From the NCBI RefSeq assembly GCF_044465595.1, contig NZ_JBITLV010000005.1:372001-436000 (forward strand): a stretch of 64,000 bases of DNA, in the 5' to 3' direction. A program made the position numbers and the translations under genes. Positions 8,376 to 16,657 of the stretch are shown here, piece after piece. Position 1 is the first letter of the stretch, and every line of letters starts with the position of its first letter. The notes under the pieces were generated by a model. The model ran no database searches. It was not told the origin of the DNA and saw nothing but the letters and a program-made list of their open reading frames with translations. The stretch is from Spongisporangium articulatum. Lineage in GTDB: Bacteria; Actinomycetota; Actinomycetes; Actinomycetales; Kineosporiaceae.

Positions 8376-9164
8376 TCAGCCGATGAAGAACGTGCTGCCG
8401 GTGACGGCGGCCGAGGTGCCGTTGGCGTTCCGGGCCCGGACGGTGATCGTGCAGGTGCCCGTCCCGCCCTGGTGAACGCCGAAGGCCGTCACGGACCACC
8501 AGACGTCCCCCGTCGTGGGACGGCACTTGCCGGTGGACGTCGTCACCCAGTCCGCGGCCACCGGCCGCCCGGTCGCCGACTGCGACCAGGTCGCCCGCCA
8601 GCGCTGGTAGGCGCTCAGCTCCCCGCCGACGAACCACTCGCTGCGCACGCTCAGGCCCCGGGGGGCCGGCGGGACGACGCCGGGCGCGGTCGAGGTGCTC
8701 ACCTGGCTCGGCAGGCCCGCCCCGACCAGCCGGGACGTCGGCCAGACCTCCGACACCGCGTTGTCGCCGTCGACGACGTGGGTGAGCACGAGGCTGAACC
8801 TCCACGTCGAGCGGGTGCCGCCGGTCAGCGGGACGGTCAGCGAGTAGGTGCCGTCGGCGGCCGTGCCCGCGGTGCGCTGCATCGCGGGCAGCATCAGGGT
8901 GTCCGTGCCCACCGGCCCGACCGGTGCCGACGGGTCGCGGACGACCTCGAAGCTCACCGTGATCTGGTCGGTGTTGCGGGCCGTAGCGGTCAGCGTGACC
9001 GATCCGGCCTTGTAGGTGACGTCCTGCGTCGCGGTCGGGAAGGACAGCCCGGTCAGGAGCGGGCCGTCGGCCGCGGCGGCCGGGCCGGCCACGGCCACCC
9101 CCACGCCACCGGTCAGGATCAGAGCCGCGGCGGCCGCCGTCGTCCTGATGAAACGCCTTCCCAT
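8376..9164 (-). CDS. Secreted Ig-like protein, paralog family member 2
   Basis: 262 residues. A clear signal peptide (MGRRFIRTT, hydrophobic core, AxA cleavage near AAAADG) leads into a beta-rich Ig-like domain with a DGTYSLTVPLTGGTRSTW motif. A Pro-rich linker (VPPAPRGLSV) and a closing domain with two Cys (about residues 203 and 229) follow. The motif order matches the proteins at 2427-3545 and 9203-9964. The leader (GGGAGG then TTTCG before ATG) is nearly identical to that of the next gene upstream, pointing to tandem duplication. Function unknown; likely extracellular, perhaps matrix or adhesion. Confidence 0.65.
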   Translation of the reverse strand: MGRRFIRTTAAAAALILTGGVGVAVAGPAAAADGPLLTGLSFPTATQDVTYKAGSVTLTATARNTDQITVSFEVVRDPSAPVGPVGTDTLMLPAMQRTAGTAADGTYSLTVPLTGGTRSTWRFSLVLTHVVDGDNAVSEVWPTSRLVGAGLPSQVSTSTAPGVVPPAPRGLSVRSEWFVGGELSAYQRWRATWSQSATGRPVAADWVTTSTGKCRPTTGDVWWSVTAFGVHQGGTGTCTITVRARNANGTSAAVTGSTFFIG

Positions 9165-9202
9165 CGAAACCTCCCGCGCTGTAGAGCGTGTCTGCCGAGT
9201 CC

Positions 9203-9964
9203 TCAGATGACGGCCATCGCCTGGGCGGTCCACTCCGACGCGCCCCGGTCGTTGACCGCCCGCAGCTTGCCGGTGCACGGGCCGGGCAGAGGCGCCCGGC
9301 GCAGCGCGTTCAGGCTGTTCGGCTGCTCGGGGCTGCCCGGGGCGGCCGACGACGTCCCCGAGCACACCCCGCCGAGCTGCAGCTGGTAGAGGGCCGCGAC
9401 CGCCGTGGCCGGGATCCCCTTCCAGGTGAACACGGCGTTCACCCCCGACAGCGGCGACCAGACCGTGGTGGCTCTCAGACCCGTCGGCTTGGCCGGTGCG
9501 GCGGTGACCACGCTCTGCACGCCGGGCGCCAGAGCCCCCGGCGTCACGTGCCAGCCGTCCGTCACGCCGTCGGCGCCGCCGACGTCCGTGAGGCGCCAGG
9601 TGCCGATCACGCCGGGCCGCAGGCGGAAGGTGCCCTCCCACACGCCGTCCTGCGCGGTGCCCGAGACCCGCACGAGCGCGGCGGACAGTTCGATGGTCCC
9701 CTGGGTCGCCGACGTCACCGACAACCCGGCGCTCACGCTGATCAGGGTCCGCGGCGAGGTCACCCGCACCGAGACCTTGACGGGCACGTAGGCGTTGGCG
9801 GTGAGGTCGACGGTGCCGCGGTCGAGGGTGGCGCTCTGCAGGCAACTGCCGTCGGCCGCACACACCGCGGCCGCCTGGGCGGGAGCAGCGACGACGGCGG
9901 AGGCCGCCGTGAGTGCGGCGACGGTGAGCAGGCAGGCGGTGCGGGACAGGGCGAACCGCTTCAT
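9203..9964 (-). CDS. Secreted Ig-like protein, paralog family member 3
   Basis: 253 residues. Signal peptide MKRFALSRT plus a hydrophobic core with cleavage near APAQAAAV. It then has a beta-rich domain with AQDGVWEGTFRLRPGVIGTW (compare DGTYS..GGTRSTW in the next gene), a linker AAPAKPTGLRAT, and a closing domain with Cys-rich turns (GGVCSGTS, PGPCTGKLRAVNDRG). Start ATG 9964 preceded by GGGAGGTTTCGACG. It is 38 bp upstream of its paralog on the same strand. No enzyme motif seen. Confidence 0.65.
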   Translation of the reverse strand: MKRFALSRTACLLTVAALTAASAVVAAPAQAAAVCAADGSCLQSATLDRGTVDLTANAYVPVKVSVRVTSPRTLISVSAGLSVTSATQGTIELSAALVRVSGTAQDGVWEGTFRLRPGVIGTWRLTDVGGADGVTDGWHVTPGALAPGVQSVVTAAPAKPTGLRATTVWSPLSGVNAVFTWKGIPATAVAALYQLQLGGVCSGTSSAAPGSPEQPNSLNALRRAPLPGPCTGKLRAVNDRGASEWTAQAMAVI

Positions 9965-10059
9965 CGTCGAAACCTCCCGGTCGTGAATGCCGGGCGGAAG
10001 ACAACCGGTCGGGATCTCCCCTGCAGAAGTGCTCTTGACAGGAGCACCCGTGTCGAGCC

Positions 10060-11850
10060 CTACGAGCGCAGGCGCTCCAACTCCTCCTCGACGATCGCGT
10101 CGTCGAGCTTGCGGAAGACCGGCGTCGGAGCGCCGACCGGCGTCCCGGGGACGACGGGCGTCGACTCCCAGGCCGCGACCGTCGACCCGACCCGGTAGTC
10201 ACCCGCAAGGATCGGGTAGCCCGGACCGCCGTCCAGGTCGTCGACCTCCCGGATCTCCGGCAACGGCGAGACCGTGCCCGTCCCGCCGAAGGTCTCGTGC
10301 ACGGCCTGCGCGGAGTGCGGCAGGAACGGCGACAGCTGGGTGCGGCAGTCGCTGATCGCCTGGGCGGCGACGTGCAGGACGGTCCTCATCCGCTCCGGGT
10401 CCTCGTTCTTCAGCTTCCAGGGTGCCGTGTCGGACAGGTACTTGTTCGCCTCGCCGACGACCCGCATCGCCTCGGTCACGGCGGCCTTCTGCCGGTGCGT
10501 GCGCAGCAGGTCGCCGACCGTCTCGAACCCGGTGCGGGTCGTGGCCAGCAGCTCGTGGTCGATCGGCAGCAGGTCGCCCTTCTCCGGGATGGCACCGACG
10601 TTCTTGTGGATCAGCGACGCGGTGCGGTTCACCAGGTTGCCCCAGCCGGCGACCAGCTCGTCGTTGGTGCGGCGGACGAACTCCGACCAGGTGAAGTCCG
10701 TGTCCTGGTTCTCCGGACCCGCGGTCGCGATGAAGTACCGCAGGGCGTCGGGCTGGTAGCGGGCCAACATGTCCCGCACGTAGATGACGACGCCCCGCGA
10801 CGACGAGAACTGCTTGCCCTCCATCGTCAGGAACTCCGAGCTGACCACCTCGGTGGGCAGGTTCAGTTCGCCGTAAACGCCTGGGGCGCCGCCCTTGTCG
10901 CCCTTCCCGGCGTAGGCCAGCAGCTCGGCCGGCCAGATCTGGGAGTGGAAGGTGATGTTGTCCTTGCCCATGAAGTAGGACGACAGAGCGGCCGGGTCGT
11001 TCCACCAGCGGCGCCAGGCGTCCGGGTCGCCGCTGCGCCGGGCCCACTCGATGGAGGCCGACAGGTAGCCCACGACCGCGTCGAACCACACGTACAGGCG
11101 CTTGTTCGGGTTGTCGGACCAGCCGTCCAGGGGGACGGGGATGCCCCAGTCGATGTCGCGCGTCATGGCCCGCGGGCGGACGTCGTCCAGCAGGTTGAGG
11201 CTGAACTTCAGCACGTTCGGACGCCAGTCGGTGCGCGTCTGCAGCCAGCTGCCGAGCGTCTCGACCAGCGCCGGCAGGTCGAGGAAGAAGTGCTCGGTCT
11301 CGACGAACACTGGTGTCTCGCCGTTGATCCGGCTGCGCGGTTCGATCAGGTCGGCCGCGTCGAGCTGGTTGCCGCAGTTGTCGCACTGGTCGCCGCGGGC
11401 CTGTCCGTACCCGCAGATCGGGCAGGTGCCCTCGATGTAGCGGTCGGGCAGCGTGCGACCGGTGGACGGCGAGATCGCGCCCGTGGTCGTCTGCTCGATC
11501 ATGTAGCCGTTCTTGTGGATGGTGCGGAACAGCTCCTGCGCGACCGCGTAGTGGTTACGGGTCGTCGTCCGGGTGAAGAGGTCGTAGCTGAGCCCCAGGC
11601 CCGCGAGGTCCTCGACGATGACCCGGTTGTACCGGTCGGCGAGCTGGCGCGGCGTGACGCCCTCCTGCTCGGCCTGGACCAGGATCGGCGTCCCGTGCTC
11701 GTCCGTGCCGCTGACCATGAGCACGTCGTGACCCGCCATCCGCATGTAGCGGGAGTACACGTCGGAGGGGACGCCGAAGCCGGCGACGTGACCGATGTGC
11801 CGTGGGCCGTTGGCGTAGGGCCAGGCCACCGCGGAGAGAACGTGCGTCAT
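10060..11850 (-). CDS. metG: Methionyl-tRNA synthetase
   Basis: 596 residues; charges tRNA-Met. The class I HIGH-type motif is at PYANGPRHIGH (residues 11-21). The MVSGTDEHG motif follows. A zinc knuckle CPICGYGQ...CDNCG lies at about 142-159. The KMSKS loop is replaced by FSSSR (about 347-351), as in many actinobacterial MetRS. The anticodon-binding helical domain is complete and there is no C-terminal EMAP-like tRNA-binding extension. ATG at 11850. Standing alone between the secreted-protein genes and the GGDEF pair, it is separated from its usual partner tatD. Confidence 0.96.
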   Translation of the reverse strand: MTHVLSAVAWPYANGPRHIGHVAGFGVPSDVYSRYMRMAGHDVLMVSGTDEHGTPILVQAEQEGVTPRQLADRYNRVIVEDLAGLGLSYDLFTRTTTRNHYAVAQELFRTIHKNGYMIEQTTTGAISPSTGRTLPDRYIEGTCPICGYGQARGDQCDNCGNQLDAADLIEPRSRINGETPVFVETEHFFLDLPALVETLGSWLQTRTDWRPNVLKFSLNLLDDVRPRAMTRDIDWGIPVPLDGWSDNPNKRLYVWFDAVVGYLSASIEWARRSGDPDAWRRWWNDPAALSSYFMGKDNITFHSQIWPAELLAYAGKGDKGGAPGVYGELNLPTEVVSSEFLTMEGKQFSSSRGVVIYVRDMLARYQPDALRYFIATAGPENQDTDFTWSEFVRRTNDELVAGWGNLVNRTASLIHKNVGAIPEKGDLLPIDHELLATTRTGFETVGDLLRTHRQKAAVTEAMRVVGEANKYLSDTAPWKLKNEDPERMRTVLHVAAQAISDCRTQLSPFLPHSAQAVHETFGGTGTVSPLPEIREVDDLDGGPGYPILAGDYRVGSTVAAWESTPVVPGTPVGAPTPVFRKLDDAIVEEELERLRS

Positions 11851-11900
11851 GGGTCCGATCCTGTCACGGACCGCCAGGGGCTTTTCCCCCGGCGCGCACC

Positions 11901-12953
11901 TCAGGCCGCGAGCACGCGGACGGCGTTGCGGCCCGCGCTCTTCGCCTCGTACATCAGGCCGTCGGCCCGGTCGATCATCGACCACACCAGCTCGGTCGAC
12001 GACGCGTCGACCCCGTACAGCGCCTCGGGGGCCAGCGTCACCCCGCCGACGCTCACCGTCGTCCCCCACGAGACGAGCGCGTCCTCCACGGCGGCCCGCA
12101 GCCGCTCGGCCAGGACGTCCAGGTCCTCGGCCCGCTCCATCACGGCGAGCACGCAGAACTCCTCGCCGCCGATGCGGGCGGCCACGTCGGTGAGCCGGAC
12201 CGTGCCCGCCACGACCGCGGCGACCTGGCACAGCACCTCGTCGCCGACCTTGTGCCCGTAGCCGTCGTTCGTGCGCTTGAAGTGGTCCAGGTCGGCCACC
12301 AGGACGGCGAGCGCCCGGCCGTCGCGGGCCGCGCGGGCGATCAGCAGCGGGGCCTTCTCGGCCAACCCGCGACGGTTGGCCAGACCCGTGAGGGGGTCGC
12401 TGGTGGCCAGAGCCTCGGCCTCGCGGCGGGCCTCCTCCAACCGGGTGCGGTAGTCCAGCACCGTCATGCCCGGGGCGGCGCACATCCCGGCCAGCAGCAG
12501 CGCGGCCGGCATCCGCCAGGCCCACGACCCCTCGAGCAGCAGGGCCAGCCCGGCCACCCCGGCCGACGACGCCCCGACCATCAGGTGCACGGCCGCGCGG
12601 GACTGGGTCATCGCGGTGCTGAGCGGCACCAGCACCACGGAGATCACACTCAGCAGCAGCACGAGCTGGTTCACGGCCAGCACCGCCAGGACGAGACCGA
12701 CCGCGATGCCGTACGTGTTCATCACCAGCACCTGGAACGGCGTCGCCGTGCGACGGGCCAGGGTCAGGCCGACGAAGAGCACGTGGGCCGGGATCAGGGC
12801 CAGTACCCACAGCGCGCGGCCGGGCCCGAACAGCCCCGGGACGAGCGCCTGCACGGCCAGCATCACCGCGGCGACCGAACTGCCCCACACGATCAGGGGC
12901 ACCAGTTCCTCGAGCGTGCCGGCCCGGAACCGGTCGCCGGCCGGCTCGCTCAT
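11901..12953 (-). CDS. Membrane diguanylate cyclase (GGDEF) A
   Basis: 350 residues. About six hydrophobic helices in residues 10-165 anchor it in the membrane, followed by a GGDEF domain (about 185-345) with intact active-site GGEEF, so it should make c-di-GMP from two GTP. An inhibitory I-site (RLTD, five residues before GGEEF) is present, predicting product inhibition. Its ATG overlaps the stop of the next upstream cyclase by 4 bp (12950-12953). No known sensor domain is recognisable in the membrane part. Confidence 0.88.
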   Translation of the reverse strand: MSEPAGDRFRAGTLEELVPLIVWGSSVAAVMLAVQALVPGLFGPGRALWVLALIPAHVLFVGLTLARRTATPFQVLVMNTYGIAVGLVLAVLAVNQLVLLLSVISVVLVPLSTAMTQSRAAVHLMVGASSAGVAGLALLLEGSWAWRMPAALLLAGMCAAPGMTVLDYRTRLEEARREAEALATSDPLTGLANRRGLAEKAPLLIARAARDGRALAVLVADLDHFKRTNDGYGHKVGDEVLCQVAAVVAGTVRLTDVAARIGGEEFCVLAVMERAEDLDVLAERLRAAVEDALVSWGTTVSVGGVTLAPEALYGVDASSTELVWSMIDRADGLMYEAKSAGRNAVRVLAA

Positions 12954-13990
12954 ACGGCCACCACGACCCGGGCCACGTTACGACCGGCGTCCTTCGCCTC
13001 GTAGAGCAGCACGTCGGCCCGGTCGAGCAACGTCCAGATCCGTTCCACCGGATCGCCACCCGGGGCGGGCCCCAGCCGGTCGGGCCGGACCTGCACGCCC
13101 CCGGCGCTCACGGTCATGCCCCAGGCCCCGGCGTCGTGCTCGACGGTCCGCCGGATCCGCTCGGCCAGGTGGTCGGCACCCTCGGTGGTGGGCAGCACGG
13201 CCAGGACGCAGAACTCCTCACCGCCGATCCGGGCCACCACGTCGCCGTCCCGCACGGAGCCCCGGACCGTGTGGGCGACCCGGCGCAGCACGTCGTCGCC
13301 CACGGCATGCCCGTAGGCGTCGTTCACACGCTTGAAGTGGTCCAGGTCGATGGCCAGGACGGCGACGTTCCCGCCGGCCGCGGTGGCCTGGTCCAGCAGG
13401 GCGGGGACGCGTTCGGCCAGGCCGCGCCGGTTCAGCAGCCCGGTGAGCGGGTCGGTCTCGGCGGCCCGCTGGGCGGCCTGCACGGCGCTTTCGAGCTGAC
13501 GTCGGAAGTAGAGGACCGTGAGCCCCGGCAGGACGGTCATGGTCACGATCAGCGCCAGGAGCGTGAGCCCGGCCGTGTCGACGCCCACCCGGATCACGGT
13601 GACCGGGGTGGCCAGGCCCACCGCGAGCACCAGGAACTTCCAGGTCGAACGCACCGACAGGCGCACGGCCGCGGTCAGGCCGATGATCCCGAAGACGTTC
13701 AGGAGAGCGACCGCGTAGGACTCGTCCACGGCGAAGTACCCGCACAGGGCCAGCGTCACCAGGGCCACGGTCAGGTAGATCGGCGCCGTGGAGTCGGCCT
13801 CGCGGCGCCGGTGGATCACCGGCACCGGCAGCATCAGCAGGACGCACGCACCCACCAGCCACGGCCGCCCCTCCGGCCGGTAGACGCCGGGCAGAAAGGC
13901 CGAGACGGCCGCGAGCAGGGTCCCTACGGGCAGGCCGAGGAGCGCCACGTACGTCAGTGGCGTGATCGGCGCGCGTGCCTCGGACTTCAT
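12950..13990 (-). CDS. Membrane diguanylate cyclase (GGDEF) B
   Basis: 346 residues with the same layout as the downstream cyclase: about six TM helices (residues 10-165), a short linker RRQLESAVQAAQ, then a GGDEF domain with GGEEF and I-site RDGD. The two proteins share DPLTGLLNRRGLAE/DPLTGLANRRGLAE, DLDHFKR.NDGYGH-type motifs and a VLLYEAKDAGRN / GLMYEAKSAGRN end, so they are tandem paralogs. The start ATG at 13990 has GGGAGG 8 nt upstream. Confidence 0.88.
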   Translation of the reverse strand: MKSEARAPITPLTYVALLGLPVGTLLAAVSAFLPGVYRPEGRPWLVGACVLLMLPVPVIHRRREADSTAPIYLTVALVTLALCGYFAVDESYAVALLNVFGIIGLTAAVRLSVRSTWKFLVLAVGLATPVTVIRVGVDTAGLTLLALIVTMTVLPGLTVLYFRRQLESAVQAAQRAAETDPLTGLLNRRGLAERVPALLDQATAAGGNVAVLAIDLDHFKRVNDAYGHAVGDDVLRRVAHTVRGSVRDGDVVARIGGEEFCVLAVLPTTEGADHLAERIRRTVEHDAGAWGMTVSAGGVQVRPDRLGPAPGGDPVERIWTLLDRADVLLYEAKDAGRNVARVVVAV

Positions 13991-14085
13991 CGGACCTCCC
14001 GTGCTGCTTCTCGGCAGGAAGAGGCCCCGAGGTTGAGCCCCGGCGGCAAACCGGGTTTCGACGAGCGCGGGCTGCGCGGTGCGGC

Positions 14086-15279
14086 TCAGCCCAGTTCGGG
14101 CAGCCCGCGGCGGATCTGGCGCACCGCCTGGGCGATCCGGTGCTCGTTCTCGATCAGCGCGAACCGCACGAAACCGTCACCGTCGGGCCCGAACCCGACG
14201 CCGGGGCTGACCGCCACGTCGCAGTCGGTGACGAGCTTCTTGGCGAAGTCGATCGAGCCGAGGTGCCGGTAGGCGGGCGGGATGGGCGCCCAGACGAACA
14301 TCGTCCCCTTCGGATGCGGGACCTCCCAGCCGATCCGGTTCAGCCCGTCGATCAGGGCGTTGCGCCGGCGCTCGTAGATCTCGTTGATCTCCAGCGGGTA
14401 GTCGCTCGCCTCGTTCAGGGTCACCGTGGCCGCGATCTGGACCGGCTGGAAGGCGCCGTAGTCGAGGTAGCTCTTGAGCTTGGCCAGCGCGGCGACGACC
14501 TCGGCGTTGCCGAGCATGAAGGCCATCCGCCAGCCCGCCATCGAGAAGCTCTTGGTCATCGAGTACAGCTCGACCGCTACCTCGAGAGCGCCTTCACATT
14601 CAAGGATGGACGGCGGTCGCCACCCGTCGAAACTCACGTCTGCGTAGGCGAAGTCGTGCACCAGGACGACGTCGCGCTCGCGAGCCCAGTCGACCAGACG
14701 CTGCAGGTCCTCCTTCTCGACCGTCGCCGTCGTCGGGTTGTGCGGGAACGACAGGACGACGACCCGCGGCTTCGGCCAGCCGTAGTCCCAGGCCGCCATC
14801 ACGTTCTCGATGTAGTCGACGCCCGGCCCGACGGGGACCTGGCGGGCGTCGGCGCCCGCGAAGTACGGGCCCCAGATGTGGATCGGGTACGAGGGCGAGG
14901 GCACCAGCGCCACGTCCCCGGGCTGCAGCAGCACCCACATCAGGTGGCTGAAACCCTCCTTCGCACCGATCGTGGTGATCACGTTCCTGTCGGGGTCGAG
15001 CTCGACCTTGTACTGCTCGGCGTAGCGGCGGGCGATCGCCGCGCGCAGGTTGGGGATGCCGCGGCTGGAGGAGTACCGGTGGTTGCGCTCGTTGTGGGCG
15101 GCCTCGGCGAGCTTCTCCACGGCGACCGCGGGGCTGGGGATGTCGGGGTTGCCGAACCCCAGGTCGACGATGTCCCGACCGGCTCGGCGGGCCTCGAGCT
15201 TCAAGGTGTCGATGATCGTGAAGACGTAGGGCGGCAGGCCGGGGATGCGTCGGAATTCCACCCGCCCGAGCGTAACCAT
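14086..15279 (-). CDS. Class I/II PLP aminotransferase, alanine/LL-DAP aminotransferase-like
   Basis: About 397 residues, fold type I. DLGFGNPDIPSP at the N-terminus is the substrate-region signature, and YSMTKSFSMAGWRMAF carries the Schiff-base Lys. DFAYADVSFDGW supplies the Asp/Tyr pair and the C-terminal RFALIENEHRI contains the carboxylate-binding Arg. It resembles AlaC-type glutamate-pyruvate aminotransferases and the DapL-like group; amino-acid biosynthesis in the cytosol. ATG 15279 is used; a GTG at 15261 starting VEFRRIPGLPPY is an equally good family start. It diverges from the VOC gene (43 bp). Confidence 0.85.
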   Translation of the reverse strand: MVTLGRVEFRRIPGLPPYVFTIIDTLKLEARRAGRDIVDLGFGNPDIPSPAVAVEKLAEAAHNERNHRYSSSRGIPNLRAAIARRYAEQYKVELDPDRNVITTIGAKEGFSHLMWVLLQPGDVALVPSPSYPIHIWGPYFAGADARQVPVGPGVDYIENVMAAWDYGWPKPRVVVLSFPHNPTTATVEKEDLQRLVDWARERDVVLVHDFAYADVSFDGWRPPSILECEGALEVAVELYSMTKSFSMAGWRMAFMLGNAEVVAALAKLKSYLDYGAFQPVQIAATVTLNEASDYPLEINEIYERRRNALIDGLNRIGWEVPHPKGTMFVWAPIPPAYRHLGSIDFAKKLVTDCDVAVSPGVGFGPDGDGFVRFALIENEHRIAQAVRQIRRGLPELG

Positions 15280-15322
15280 CGCGTGCTCGCGCGGTCGGTA
15301 GCCATTCGGGGACAATTGGCCG

Positions 15323-16051
15323 GTGGCCACCCGACTCGTGAGCGTCGTCATCGACACCCCCGACCCGGCCGGGCTCGCCGCGTGGTGGGGCGCGGCCCTC
15401 GGCTGGCCCGTCTCGCACGAGGACGGCGAGAGCGAGGCCACACCGCCGGCCGGTGAACCCGGCATCGACCTGGTCTTCGTGAAGGTCGACGACCCGCGGG
15501 TGGAGCGCAACCGGGTGCACCTGGATCTGCGGACGTCGTCGCCGGAAGAACAGCCGGCCCTGGTCGCCCGCCTCCTGGACGCCGGGGCGAAGCGTGCCGA
15601 CATCGGCCAGGGTGACGTGCCGTGGGAGGTCCTGGAGGACCCGGAGGGCAACGTGTTCTGCGTGCTCGAGCCGCGCGCGGCGTCCGAGTCCACCGGTGCC
15701 GTGGCCGGCATCGTCGTGGAGGCGAGCGACCCGGCGTCGCTCGGCCGGTTTTGGGTGTCCGCCTCAGGCTGGAAGGTCGGCCATCAGTCGGACCGGACCA
15801 CGGCGCTGATCCGGCCCGACGGGCTCGGCCCGTGGCTGGCCTTCGTGGCGTCGGACCGGCCCCGGCTGGCCAAGAACCGCCTGCACCTGGACGTCGCGCC
15901 GGGCCCGGACGACGACCAGGGCGTGGAGGTGGCCCGGCTGCACGCGCTCGGGGCGCGGGCCGTGGACGTCGGACAGGCCGTCGAGGACATCACCTGGGTC
16001 GTCCTGGCCGACCCCGAGGACAACGAGTTCTGCGTACTCTCACCCCGGTGA
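15323..16051 (+). CDS. Two-domain VOC (glyoxalase/dioxygenase fold) protein
   Basis: 242 residues made of two tandem VOC modules (about 1-118 and 122-242). Each ends in the same pattern: WEVLEDPEGNVFCVLEP in the first, WVVLADPEDNEFCVLSP in the second. Each contains N-R-V/L-H-L-D (VERNRVHLDL, AKNRLHLDV). This is the glyoxalase-like domain common in actinobacteria; no substrate is known. Its TGA overlaps the GTG of the next gene. Confidence 0.75.
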   Translation: MATRLVSVVIDTPDPAGLAAWWGAALGWPVSHEDGESEATPPAGEPGIDLVFVKVDDPRVERNRVHLDLRTSSPEEQPALVARLLDAGAKRADIGQGDVPWEVLEDPEGNVFCVLEPRAASESTGAVAGIVVEASDPASLGRFWVSASGWKVGHQSDRTTALIRPDGLGPWLAFVASDRPRLAKNRLHLDVAPGPDDDQGVEVARLHALGARAVDVGQAVEDITWVVLADPEDNEFCVLSPR

Positions 16052-16611
16052 ACATCCCGTCGTTGCGCACTTCCCGCCTCCTGCTGCGCGGGTGGACCGA
16101 CGCGGACCGTGAGGCGTTCGCGGCGCTGAATGCCGATCCTGACGTGATGCACCACTTCCCGGCCGCGCTGTCCCGGGCCGAGAGCGACGCGCTGGTCGAC
16201 ACGATCCAGGAGCGTTGGGTGACCAACGGCTGGGGCCTGTGGGCCACCGAGGTCCGCGACGGCGGGCCGTTGGACGGCCGTTTCATCGGCTTCATCGGCC
16301 TGAACCCGGCGCCCGCCGAGTACCCGTGCGCCCCGGCCACCGAGATCGGCTGGCGCCTGGCCTCTTTCGCCTGGGGTCACGGCTACGCGACCGAAGGCGC
16401 GCTCCGGGTGGTGGAGTTCGCCTTCGAGGAGGCCGGTCTCGACGAGCTGGTGTCGTTCACGACGTTCAAGAACGAGCGCTCCCAGGCGGTGATGCGGCGG
16501 ATCGGGATGACCCGCGACCCGGACGGCGACTTCGTCAGCACCCGGGTGCCCGCCGACTGGCCGGAACGTTTCTCGGTCCTCTACCGCCTGCGTGCGCCAT
16601 CTACGACCTGA
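16048..16611 (+). CDS. RimJ/RimL-type GNAT acetyltransferase
   Basis: 187 residues: LRTSRLLLRGWTDADREAF at the start, EIGWRLASFAWGHGYATEGALRVVEFAF (acetyl-CoA motif, about 92-119) and KNERSQAVMRRIGM at the end. This is the layout of N-terminal protein/ribosomal-protein acetyltransferases and related small-molecule acetylases. GTG overlaps the upstream stop (GTGA at 16048-16051), so it is coupled to the VOC gene. Its stop codon is the first triplet of a palindromic repeat (16609-16657). Confidence 0.8.
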   Translation: MNIPSLRTSRLLLRGWTDADREAFAALNADPDVMHHFPAALSRAESDALVDTIQERWVTNGWGLWATEVRDGGPLDGRFIGFIGLNPAPAEYPCAPATEIGWRLASFAWGHGYATEGALRVVEFAFEEAGLDELVSFTTFKNERSQAVMRRIGMTRDPDGDFVSTRVPADWPERFSVLYRLRAPSTT

Positions 16612-16657
16612 TCGTGTGGGATCGGTGACGTCATAAGCCACCGATGCCACACGATCA
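16609..16657. repeat. Palindromic repeat element, copy 1
   Basis: Arms at 16609-16627 and 16639-16657 pair over 19 bp with one mismatch around an 11-nt loop (ACGTCATAAGC). The element supplies the TGA stop of the acetyltransferase on the + strand and, by symmetry, the TGA stop of the AbiEi/DUF559 gene on the - strand. A second, diverged copy lies at 17668-17710. It probably also acts as a bidirectional terminator. Confidence 0.75.
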
